From Pseudomonadota bacterium (GTDB lineage: Bacteria > Pseudomonadota > Gammaproteobacteria > Acidiferrobacterales > Sulfurifustaceae): a DNA stretch of 5,396 nucleotides. The DNA lies in NCBI GenBank assembly GCA_020354085.1, contig CP070641.1, positions 1,784,534 through 1,789,929 of the forward strand, in the 5' to 3' direction. Made by a program: the position numbers and the translations under genes. The notes beneath the pieces were generated by a model. It did no database searches. It worked only from the letters and a program-made list of their open reading frames with translations, and had not been told where the DNA came from. Each line of letters starts with the position of its first letter. Position 1 is the first letter of the stretch. Positions 1-5,396 of the stretch are shown piece after piece.

Positions 1-1
1 G

Positions 2-1030
2 CGCGAGGGTGTGTTGTTAGAACGCGTGCTGGCGACCGGCACCCGCACTGTGCGCGGACTGGAGGCGTTGTCGCTCGGAACGCCGCCGGTCCCCGGTCAG
101 GCGATCGTACGCCGCCCCGACAACGAGCACTTGGCGACGATCGGCGAGATACTGGAACACCAAGGGTTCGGCACCTATTTCGTCTACGGCGGCTATGGCT
201 ACTTCGACAATATGAATGCCTATTTCTCCGGAAACGACTACAACACTATAGATCGTACGGACTTCCCGCGCGAATCGATCGTGTTTGAAAACATCTGGGG
301 TGTGGCCGATGAGAGTTTGTTCGCCAATGCCAGCAAATTGATTGACGACGCGACGGCGGGCGGCAAGCGCGTGTTCGTGCACATCATGACCACGTCCAAT
401 CATCGGCCGTTCACGTATCCTAACGGCCGCATCGATATTCCATCCCCCGGCGGGCGCAGCGGTGCCGTCAAGTACACGGATTACGCGCTCGGTCGGTTCA
501 TCGATGAGGCGCGCCCGCGCAAATGGTTCGCAGATACTCTGTTCATAATCGTCGCCGACCATTGCGCGTCGGTCGCTGGCAAAGCAGAGCTGCCGGTGGC
601 GAAGTACCACATTCCGCTGATTTTCTACGGACCCGGTATCGTCAAGCCGGCGCGCGAATCGCGCCTGCTGAGCCAGATCGACATACCGCCGTCGATCCTG
701 GATTTTATCGGCGTGCCGGGCGACGATCATTTCTTCGGAAAGGGCCTGCACGAGCAGGCGGCGATGGCCGAGCGGGCGTTTATCAGCAATTATCAATCGC
801 TCGGCTACTACAAGCGCGACATCCTGACGGTGCTTAAGCCCAAACGCGGCGTGGAGAGCTATTACATCGACCCCAAGACGCTCGAGGCGCGGCCCGCCCC
901 GGTGGACGAGGCCCTGCGTGATGAGGCCATCGCTTACTATCAGACCGCCTCCGGCGCGCTCAAACTTGGTCGACTCAAGGCACCGTGGTACCGACGTGTC
1001 ACGCGCACGGAAAACGATCAGCCCCGATAG
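2..1030 (+). CDS. LTA synthase / MdoB-family sulfatase-fold transferase, C-terminal part (5' end outside window)
   Basis: The frame is open from the left edge to the TAG at 1028-1030, so the N-terminal membrane helices and the catalytic threonine expected in this family lie upstream. The visible part is the soluble, presumably periplasmic sulfatase-fold domain. It begins near a TRTVRGLEAL motif (about nt 50-80), typical of LtaS/MdoB-like proteins. Next comes TTSNHRPF, with its His codon at 401-403 matching the substrate-binding His of LtaS. Then comes VADHCAS, with Asp 557-559 and His 560-562 as probable metal ligands, followed by KYHIPLIFYGP with another His at 608-610. The family moves phosphoglycerol or related headgroups from phospholipid onto glycans or lipids. 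In Gram-negatives the acceptor may be periplasmic glucan, but it cannot be read here. The tail after about nt 780 is less conserved. A PAP2 phosphatase gene overlaps its 3' end, which suggests joint expression. Family assignment is firm; substrate is unknown. Confidence 0.9.
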   Translation, partial: REGVLLERVLATGTRTVRGLEALSLGTPPVPGQAIVRRPDNEHLATIGEILEHQGFGTYFVYGGYGYFDNMNAYFSGNDYNTIDRTDFPRESIVFENIWGVADESLFANASKLIDDATAGGKRVFVHIMTTSNHRPFTYPNGRIDIPSPGGRSGAVKYTDYALGRFIDEARPRKWFADTLFIIVADHCASVAGKAELPVAKYHIPLIFYGPGIVKPARESRLLSQIDIPPSILDFIGVPGDDHFFGKGLHEQAAMAERAFISNYQSLGYYKRDILTVLKPKRGVESYYIDPKTLEARPAPVDEALRDEAIAYYQTASGALKLGRLKAPWYRRVTRTENDQPR

Positions 1031-1721
1031 CGCGGCGCTGCGCGAGCTGTTGTGGTTGGTGGCCGGCTGGTTGGCGGTCGTCGGGTTGGCGCGGTATAGC
1101 TCGCTCGATCATGCGCTCAGCGCGCTCTTCTATGACCCCATCGCACAAGCCTTTCCCCGGCGCCACGATCCGTTTTGGGCGGATGTTCTGTATCGAGGCC
1201 TGAAGGCGGTCAGCATCGTTGGTTGGCTGCTGTTGGCTGTCATCTGGGCAAGACTGCGCTGGCGGCGCGCGCACGAACCGTTGCGTGCTGCCATCGGTTT
1301 CACGCTCTTGATCGGCCCGCTCGCGGCGGTCGTGGTGTCGTGGGCGCGCGCGAATTCCGTGCACAGCTGTCCTTGGGACCTGGCGCTTTACGGTGGTGCG
1401 GCCGAGTATTTCCGGTTATTCGACTCGCCCCCCGCGAACGCCGGCCCCGGCCGTTGTGCGCCGAGCGGCCACGCCTCCGCCGGGTTCCTCTGGCTCGCCG
1501 GTTACATCGCGGCACGCCGCGCCTACGCGCCGCAAGCGCGTTACGTGTTGATCGCGGCGCTGGGACTTGGGGCCGTGGCCGGAACAACGCAGATCGTGCG
1601 CGGCGCGCATTTTCTGTCGCACGTGCTGCTCACGGCGTGGATTTGTCTGGCGGTCGCATGGTTATGCGAGCGGTTGCGATCGATATGGCGCGCCCGGCGT
1701 GCATCCGCCGTCGACGCATGA
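996..1721 (+). CDS. PAP2-family membrane phosphatase
   Basis: Translated from GTG 996 this is a 241-aa integral membrane protein. Hydrophobic segments lie near residues 18-33, 70-85, 98-116, 160-174, 183-198 and 209-224. PAP2 catalytic signatures are present in variant form: R118-x6-C125-P126-W127-D128-L129 at the first motif, APSGHAS with PSGH at 156-159, and QIVRGAHFLSH with H205 as the probable nucleophile. Proteins of this family remove phosphate from lipids such as phosphatidate, undecaprenyl pyrophosphate or lipid A, at the periplasmic face. The substrate cannot be decided from sequence. The frame also offers TTG 966, ATG 921 and GTG 918, but the extra residues are polar and Pro/Arg-rich and do not look like part of the fold. 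GTG 996 has only a weak AAGG at 977-980, so the start is uncertain. It overlaps the transferase gene by 35 nt and the next gene by 4 nt (ATGA), consistent with translational coupling. Confidence 0.87.
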   Translation: MSRARKTISPDSAALRELLWLVAGWLAVVGLARYSSLDHALSALFYDPIAQAFPRRHDPFWADVLYRGLKAVSIVGWLLLAVIWARLRWRRAHEPLRAAIGFTLLIGPLAAVVVSWARANSVHSCPWDLALYGGAAEYFRLFDSPPANAGPGRCAPSGHASAGFLWLAGYIAARRAYAPQARYVLIAALGLGAVAGTTQIVRGAHFLSHVLLTAWICLAVAWLCERLRSIWRARRASAVDA

Positions 1722-2668
1722 CCTCGCGCGCCAACTGCATGCCAGCCCTCGACGTTGCGGTGGCCGTGGTGCAACGCGATGACGGACGCGTGTTGATGGC
1801 CGAGCGCCCCGTGGGCAAGCCATGGGCCGGCTACTGGGAGTTTCCGGGCGGCAAGATGGAAACCGGCGAACCACCGCTGGCGGCACTCAGGCGCGAGCTG
1901 CACGAAGAGCTTGGCATCGAGCTCGATGCGGCCGCGCCATGGATCACCTTCGACTACGCCTATCCGGAAAAATGCGTACGCCTGCATTTCTATCGCGTAA
2001 CGCGTTGGCACGGCGCACCGCACGGTCGCGAAGGCCAGCAGCTTTCTTGGGAGGATCCGAGCGCGGTCGCCGTCGATCCCGTGTTGCCGGCCAACACAAC
2101 CGTGTTCAAGGCCTTGCAGCTGCCGTCGATATACGCCATCACCAATGCGGGCAAGCTTGGTGTCGATGAATTCCTTGAGCGCCTCGATGCGGCGTTGGTG
2201 CGCGGGCTGCGCTTGATCCAGGTGCGCGAGCGCGAGTTGCCGTCCCCGCAGCTCGAGACGTTGGCGCGAGAGGTAGTCGTGCGTGCGCATCGTTGCGGCG
2301 CGCGCGTGTTGATCAACGCTGATATTGGCTTGGCAAACAAGGTCGGTGCCGATGGCGTGCACCTGCCAAGCCAGCAGCTGATGGCCATTGAAGATCCCCC
2401 GTCGGTTTCGTTGTGGGCGGCGTCATGTCACAACGCCGCGGAACTCAAGCGCGCGAGCGAGTTGGGCGCGGATTTCGTCGTGCTGTCGCCGGTGCTGCCG
2501 ACCGCGTCGCACCCTGGCATGGCTGGCATGGGCTGGGCGGCATTCGCGGCCCTCATACGTGACTATCCATTACCAGTGTACGCACTCGGCGGCATGGGTC
2601 CGGATCTCGTGGATATCGCGTGGCAGTACGGCGCGCAGGGCGTGAGCGTGCTAAGTGGAATGTGGTAG
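1718..2668 (+). CDS. Nudix (MutT-like) hydrolase fused to a ThiE-like domain
   Basis: The gene encodes a 316-aa two-domain protein. Residues about 9-133 form a Nudix domain with a perfect Nudix box at 45-67 (G-x5-E-x7-RELHEELGI), preceded by WAGYWEFPGG. Residues about 136-316 form a ThiE-like TIM barrel: IYAIT (138-142), IQVRERE (167-173), INAD (199-202), ADGVHL (211-216), ASCH (235-238), LSPVLPTASHPG (256-267) and the end strand YALGGM (288-293). The Nudix half should hydrolyse oxidised nucleotides such as 8-oxo-dGTP in the cytoplasm. The ThiE half lacks several residues needed for thiamine phosphate synthase (see findings), so vitamin synthesis is doubtful. The same fusion is known in many beta- and gammaproteobacteria, usually annotated only as a Nudix family hydrolase. 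The ATG at 1718 overlaps the phosphatase stop as ATGA and has no clear Shine-Dalgarno, which fits coupling. ATG 1739 (residue 8) is the alternative start. Confidence 0.93.
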   Translation: MTSRANCMPALDVAVAVVQRDDGRVLMAERPVGKPWAGYWEFPGGKMETGEPPLAALRRELHEELGIELDAAAPWITFDYAYPEKCVRLHFYRVTRWHGAPHGREGQQLSWEDPSAVAVDPVLPANTTVFKALQLPSIYAITNAGKLGVDEFLERLDAALVRGLRLIQVRERELPSPQLETLAREVVVRAHRCGARVLINADIGLANKVGADGVHLPSQQLMAIEDPPSVSLWAASCHNAAELKRASELGADFVVLSPVLPTASHPGMAGMGWAAFAALIRDYPLPVYALGGMGPDLVDIAWQYGAQGVSVLSGMW

Positions 2669-2682
2669 CCGGCGATCCCTTT

Positions 2683-2695
2683 GGCCAGCCTGGCC
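2683..2695. repeat. Short inverted repeat just after the Nudix fusion gene
   Basis: Perfect 5-bp arms GGCCA and TGGCC surround a 3-nt loop, 15 nt after the stop codon of the Nudix-ThiE gene. It could form a small RNA hairpin at the operon end, but no T-tract follows. I would not call it an intrinsic terminator. Confidence 0.4.
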
Positions 2696-2762
2696 GCGGG
2701 TCCGCGTCCCTGGACTTCCGGACCGCAGCGCCGGTGTGGGGCGGCGAAGTCCGCGATTATTC

Positions 2763-2774
2763 CGGTGCGCACCG
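2763..2774. repeat. 12-bp perfect palindrome
   Basis: CGGTGCGCACCG is its own reverse complement with no spacer. It lies in the gene-free gap, about 295 nt before the histidine kinase start. A dimeric regulator could bind such a site, but one copy in GC-rich DNA is weak evidence. Confidence 0.35.
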
Positions 2775-2888
2775 TGACTGGTCTTCGCGTTCCGGCGAGG
2801 ACCCAGGGGCAGCGGGTGAAAAGAGCGAAGGCGCGCCACGGGCGGCCGCGAAGAAGTTGGCCCAACCGGCCGTTCGGTCGCGCCCTGA

Positions 2889-3029
2889 ACGCGTGGCGCG
2901 CGTGGCAAAACGGCTTGCGTTTTCAGATGGTCGCCCTCCCGGCTTGGGGTTCTCGCCGCGGGGGTTAGTCTGGCGGTGGTGCTGCACATCATCTATCTTC
3001 TCAGCAGGTCGAGCATGGATAGGCGGTGA
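2889..3029 (+). other. Possible relic of a small membrane-protein gene
   Basis: The frame read by codons at 2943-3029 encodes LGVLAAGVSLAVVLHIIYLL followed by a short polar, basic tail (SRSSMDRR) and a TGA at 3027-3029. This looks like one transmembrane helix. Upstream the frame is open only back to the TGA at 2886-2888 and has no ATG, GTG or TTG codon, so it cannot start normally. An ATG at 2927 in the neighbouring frame would join it if one base near 2942 were removed, giving a small protein of about 33 residues. No ribosome binding site precedes that ATG. It may be a decayed gene, a sequencing indel or chance. Confidence 0.2.
2907..2923. repeat. 17-nt inverted repeat with A-run and T-run arms
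   Basis: AAAACG at 2907-2912 and CGTTTT at 2918-2923 pair perfectly around the loop GCTTG. The outer halves of the arms are A4 and T4, so the element has the symmetry of a bidirectional terminator. However, the stem has only two GC pairs and would be weak. A protein-binding operator for the downstream kinase is another possibility. Confidence 0.4.
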
Positions 3030-3068
3030 CGTCGTGATTCACTTGGGTGCTAGGACAGGGCGGCAGGG

Positions 3069-4823
3069 ATGAGGGTCCGTTGGTCCTGGCAGTCGTTCAT
3101 CATGCACGCCGGCGCGCCGTGGGCGGTTTGGCTGGCCGTGTCCGTGATCATCGTATCGACCGCCATCCAGAGTTTTCGCGAGATCGACGAGCAATTCACC
3201 GATTTGGTGCTGACGCGTCGCGAGGCCATCGCGCAGTTGACTGCCGTACACTTGGCGGAGAAGTTCAAAAACGTCGAGGATGTCGCGGTGTCGCTGGCCA
3301 CCCGGGTGCGGTTCCGCGATCTCGTCGCCGCCGGCAGGTGGCAGGACGCGATGGATATCATGCGCGATGTGCCGGGCGATCTACCGATTATCGAGCGGCT
3401 GTTGTTGGCGGACGCTGCCGGCACGCTGCGTGCGGACATTCCGGCCATGCCTGGCGTGCGCGGTGCGGATCTCGCGTACCGCGAGTGGTATCAGGGACTG
3501 AGCGCAGGCCGGCAGACCCATGTCTCGTCCGTGTTCACGCGACTGGTCGAACCCCAGCTCAGGGTGTTTACGGTTTCCACGTGGGTTCGAAACGCCGCCG
3601 GTGAGATCGCCGGGATCCTGGTGATACAGATGCGCGATGAGGTTTTGCTCGACTGGATCGAGGTGGTCGACATCGGCCCGGACGGCTTCATCTACGTCGT
3701 CGACGCGCGTGGGCAGTTGGCGTTCCATTCGAAACATCCCGATCGCAAGGACATCGTCGACTTGTCCAAGCTGGCCGTCGTGGGAAAGTTGCAGCGCGGT
3801 GAGCGCGGCGTGGAAATCGGGTTCGATCCGCAGGAAGGGGAAGATTCCATCGTGGCCTTCGCAAGCACCCCCCGCTACGCCTGGGGCGTTATCGTGCAAC
3901 AGCCCGTTCGCTCTTCCGGGCTGGCGGCACGCGACGCGCAGCTGTGGCGCCTGGCGGTGGGCTACGGCGTCACTCTGTTGCTGTGCGCGGTGGCGATGTA
4001 CTTGGTGGCGCGTATCGTGCGCGTGCGCCGCCGGGCCGAGGAAGATCGGCAGTCGAAGCTGGAGCTGGAACGGCACGTGGTCGAGCGTACCGCACAGCTC
4101 GCGGCCGCCAACAAGGAGCTCGAGGCCTTCAGCTACTCGGTTTCACATGACCTGCGCGCGCCGCTGCGGGCGATCGATGGTTTCTCGCGTATCGTTATCG
4201 AAGATCACGGCACCCATCTCGGTACTGAGGCGATCGACTATCTCGGGCGTGTGCGGACTGCGGCGCAGCGCATGGGCACGCAGATCGATGATTTGCTTGA
4301 GTTGTCACGTGTCGGGCGCGCAGAGATGCGCCGGACCGATGTTGACCTGAGCCGGTTGGCACACGCGGTAGTGGAGCAGTTGCGGGTCGGCGAGCCCGGT
4401 CGCTTGGTCGACGTGACCATTGCACCCGCCCTGGTCGGTCATGGTGACGAGCGCTTGCTGCGGCTCGTGCTCGAAAACTTGCTCGGCAACGCCTGGAAGT
4501 ACACTCGCCTGACTGCCGCGGCGCGCATCGATTTCTCCGCCACGCCAGGAGAAGGGGAGACCGTGTACTGCGTTCGTGACAATGGCGCCGGTTTCGACAT
4601 GACCTACGTTGACAAGCTCTTTCGGCCGTTTCAACGCCTGCATCGGGCCGAGGAGTTCGAAGGGACCGGCGTCGGATTGGCTATCGTCGCACGGGTTATG
4701 GCGCGCCATGGGGGGCGCGTCTGGGGGCAAGGCGACCCTGGGAAGGGAGCGACGTTTTGTTTCACCCTGCCGCGAGCGGTCGGGGCGCGGCCCGGCATCA
4801 CGGACGTGACCGGCGTCGGTTGA
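3069..4823 (+). CDS. Membrane sensor histidine kinase with a dCache-like periplasmic domain
   Basis: The 584-aa protein has a first membrane helix at about residues 15-34 and a roughly 260-residue periplasmic region. A second helix spans about 295-313, followed by a charged, probably coiled-coil linker (about 318-352) and the kinase core. The sensor region fits a double Cache fold, with YREWYQG at 137-143 and a second module from about 203 (GPDGFIYVVDARGQL). Such domains usually bind small molecules, but the ligand is unknown. The core has the H-box SVSHDLRAPLRAIDGFS with phospho-acceptor H360, N-box ENLLGNAWKY (N470, N474), G1 DNGAGF (D504) and G2 EGTGVGLAI (around 532). All residues needed for activity appear present. 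The core resembles that of phytochrome-type kinases, which pair with Rcp1-like receivers, and such a receiver follows 75 nt downstream. ATG 3069 has a purine-rich CAGGG at 3056-3060, 8 nt upstream. Confidence 0.93.
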   Translation: MRVRWSWQSFIMHAGAPWAVWLAVSVIIVSTAIQSFREIDEQFTDLVLTRREAIAQLTAVHLAEKFKNVEDVAVSLATRVRFRDLVAAGRWQDAMDIMRDVPGDLPIIERLLLADAAGTLRADIPAMPGVRGADLAYREWYQGLSAGRQTHVSSVFTRLVEPQLRVFTVSTWVRNAAGEIAGILVIQMRDEVLLDWIEVVDIGPDGFIYVVDARGQLAFHSKHPDRKDIVDLSKLAVVGKLQRGERGVEIGFDPQEGEDSIVAFASTPRYAWGVIVQQPVRSSGLAARDAQLWRLAVGYGVTLLLCAVAMYLVARIVRVRRRAEEDRQSKLELERHVVERTAQLAAANKELEAFSYSVSHDLRAPLRAIDGFSRIVIEDHGTHLGTEAIDYLGRVRTAAQRMGTQIDDLLELSRVGRAEMRRTDVDLSRLAHAVVEQLRVGEPGRLVDVTIAPALVGHGDERLLRLVLENLLGNAWKYTRLTAAARIDFSATPGEGETVYCVRDNGAGFDMTYVDKLFRPFQRLHRAEEFEGTGVGLAIVARVMARHGGRVWGQGDPGKGATFCFTLPRAVGARPGITDVTGVG

Positions 4824-4867
4824 GGTTCAATCACACGGCAGGTTGGTTGTTCCTGAAGATTTGACTA

Positions 4868-4880
4868 GCATTAAGAATGC
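4868..4880. repeat. Short perfect inverted repeat in front of the response regulator gene
   Basis: GCATT and AATGC flank the loop AAG in the AT-richer 75-nt gap between kinase and receiver genes. The element ends 5 nt before the Shine-Dalgarno sequence. It could be a weak RNA hairpin that tunes translation or an operator half-site pair. A TTGACT resembling a -35 box lies at 4861-4866, but no -10 box is suitably placed. Confidence 0.4.
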
Positions 4881-4885
4881 GGGTT

Positions 4886-4893
4886 GGGAGAGG
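4886..4893 (+). promoter_or_regulatory. Strong ribosome binding site deciding the receiver start
   Basis: GGGAGAGG lies 5 nt before ATG 4899 and is the best Shine-Dalgarno match in the window. It selects ATG 4899 over the in-frame TTG at 4884, which this site would overlap. The strength suggests the receiver is made in excess over the kinase, as is common for two-component pairs. Confidence 0.75.
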
Positions 4894-4898
4894 TCACC

Positions 4899-5345
4899 AT
4901 GGCACAAAAGGATGTCATCTTGCTCGTTGAGGATAATCCGGACGATGAAGTCCTGACGCGGCGGGCGCTTAAGAAGAACGACATCCCAAACGAAGTCGTG
5001 GTCGCGCGCGACGGCGCGGAGGCGCTTGATTTCCTCTTCGGCAGTGGTGCCCACGCGGGGCGTGACGTCGCCAAGCCGCCGCAGCTCGTATTGCTCGATC
5101 TGAAACTGCCCAAGATCGACGGATTGGAAGTGTTGCGGCGTCTACGCGCCGATGCGCGCACGCGTTTGCAGCCGGTTGTGATCCTCACGACTTCCAACGA
5201 AGAGCGCGACGTCGTCGCGAGCTACGAGCTTGGGGCCAACAGCTATATCCGCAAGCCGGTGGATTTCGAGCAGTTCATGGAGGCCGTGCGTCAACTCGGT
5301 ACGTATTGGCTGGTTCTAAACGTACCACCACCGGTTAAAGCCTGA
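4899..5345 (+). CDS. Single-domain response regulator, Rcp1/CheY-like
   Basis: The 148-aa protein is a receiver domain with no DNA-binding or enzymatic output domain. It starts MAQKDVILLVEDNPDD, giving acidic residues E11 and D12. The phospho-acceptor is D67 in LVLLDLKLPKIDG, the switch threonine is T97 in VVILTTSNEERD, and the conserved lysine is K119 in YIRKPVDF. The DFLFG segment after the second helix and the LTTS-type fourth strand are marks of the Rcp1-like group that serves phytochrome-style kinases. It is therefore probably phosphorylated by the kinase encoded just upstream, and would pass the signal through protein contacts or a phosphorelay. The C-terminal helix carries the typical YWLVLN ending. 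The gene has its own strong ribosome binding site and is followed after 4 nt by another receiver gene. Confidence 0.95.
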   Translation: MAQKDVILLVEDNPDDEVLTRRALKKNDIPNEVVVARDGAEALDFLFGSGAHAGRDVAKPPQLVLLDLKLPKIDGLEVLRRLRADARTRLQPVVILTTSNEERDVVASYELGANSYIRKPVDFEQFMEAVRQLGTYWLVLNVPPPVKA

Positions 5346-5349
5346 CGCG

Positions 5350-5396
5350 ATGGGTGTCCCGTTGCGCGTTCTGCTGGTCGAGGACTCCGAGGACGA
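5350..5396 (+). CDS. Start of a second receiver-domain protein (3' end outside window)
   Basis: Only 15 codons are visible: MGVPLRVLLVEDSED. This is the first strand and acidic pocket of a response-regulator receiver, and the frame runs off the right edge. The ATG lies 4 nt after the stop of the preceding receiver gene and lacks a good Shine-Dalgarno, so translation is probably coupled. Proteins that begin this way next to an Rcp1-like regulator are often longer, with kinase, PAS or cyclic-di-GMP output domains after the receiver, but nothing of that is visible here. Confidence 0.75.
   Translation, partial: MGVPLRVLLVEDSED

Larger units (their letters stand above)
2669..3068 (+). other. 400-nt intergenic spacer without a convincing gene
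   Basis: This gap lies between the Nudix fusion stop and the histidine kinase start. Frames on both strands stay open for up to about 110 codons, but their translations are rich in Arg, Pro, Ser and Gly. They use rare codons such as AGA, AGG, CGA and GGA, have no good ribosome binding site and resemble no family I know. High GC content alone explains such openness. The segment holds short inverted repeats: GGCCA-gcc-TGGCC at 2683-2695, CGGTGCGCACCG at 2763-2774 and AAAACG-gcttg-CGTTTT at 2907-2923. A 7-nt direct repeat, GCGTGGC, occurs at 2891-2897 and 2900-2906. No GC stem followed by a T-run stands out as a terminator. The promoter for the kinase operon must lie here, but I cannot point to clear -35 and -10 boxes. 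Confidence 0.6.

Noticed and set aside
17..796. A 259-codon open frame on the minus strand
   Set aside because: It lies opposite the transferase gene, whose motifs are clear. The antisense translation has no recognisable domain and results from GC-rich codon bias.
1175..1717. A 5' extension of the Nudix-ThiE frame running back through the phosphatase gene
   Set aside because: The translation before 1718 is the shifted frame of the phosphatase and is Arg-rich with no homology. The ATGA overlap at 1718 is the natural start.
1541..2362. A 273-codon open frame on the minus strand
   Set aside because: It is antisense to the phosphatase end and the Nudix-ThiE gene. Its product resembles no family and it lacks a credible ribosome binding site.
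2651..2992. A 113-codon minus-strand frame in the spacer
   Set aside because: It is rich in Arg, Pro and Thr with no hydrophobic core or family resemblance, and overlaps the end of the Nudix-ThiE gene. I could not separate it from chance.
2620..3072. A 150-codon plus-strand frame crossing the spacer
   Set aside because: It starts inside the Nudix-ThiE gene, has a low-complexity Gly/Arg/Ser-rich composition, and has no motif or ribosome binding site.
3381..4076. A 231-codon minus-strand frame opposite the kinase sensor region
   Set aside because: The sense strand encodes a coherent sensor domain and second membrane helix. The antisense product is His/Arg-rich and unlike known proteins.
4861..4889. 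A sigma-70 promoter with -35 TTGACT in front of the receiver gene
   Set aside because: The hexamer 17 nt downstream is TTGGGA, a poor -10 box that overlaps the ribosome binding site, so it cannot serve ATG 4899 sensibly.

Overview
The window is a GC-rich bacterial sequence with tightly packed genes, all read from the + strand. The protein families point to a Gram-negative proteobacterium, most likely gamma or beta. The evidence is a proteobacterial-type LtaS/MdoB-like sulfatase-fold transferase, a PAP2 phosphatase with the CPWDL / RGAHFLSH motif style, a Nudix-ThiE fusion typical of beta/gammaproteobacteria, and a phytochrome-style histidine kinase with an Rcp1-like response regulator. The genus cannot be fixed from the sequence.

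Left block (2-2668): three overlapping genes that look like one operon. The first, cut by the left edge, is the C-terminal catalytic part of an LTA-synthase-family membrane enzyme (periplasmic phosphoglycerol or related headgroup transferase). The second is an integral membrane PAP2-family phosphatase whose probable GTG start lies 35 nt inside the first gene. The third begins at an ATGA overlap with the phosphatase and encodes a 316-aa fusion of an intact MutT-like Nudix domain to a ThiE-like TIM barrel. Several thiamine-phosphate-synthase active-site residues appear replaced in that barrel. The first two genes plausibly act on envelope lipids or glycans. The third is probably nucleotide-pool housekeeping that has been joined to the operon.

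Middle (2669-3068): a 400-nt spacer with no convincing gene. It holds several short inverted repeats and, near its right end, a short frame coding a hydrophobic segment that lacks a start codon and may be a relic.

Right block (3069-5396): a signalling cluster. It has a membrane histidine kinase (two transmembrane segments, a roughly 260-residue dCache-like periplasmic sensor, HisKA and HATPase_c), then a 148-aa single-domain response regulator of the Rcp1/CheY type with a strong ribosome binding site. Four nt further on is the start of another receiver-domain gene, cut by the right edge. The kinase probably phosphorylates one or both receivers. Neither the signal nor the output is visible here.

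I see no RNA genes, insertion sequences, CRISPR arrays or attachment sites. Nothing in the window clearly amounts to a new system. The best leads are the altered ThiE-like domain, the variant PAP2 motifs, the spacer with its hydrophobic relic, and the kinase-receiver-receiver cluster.
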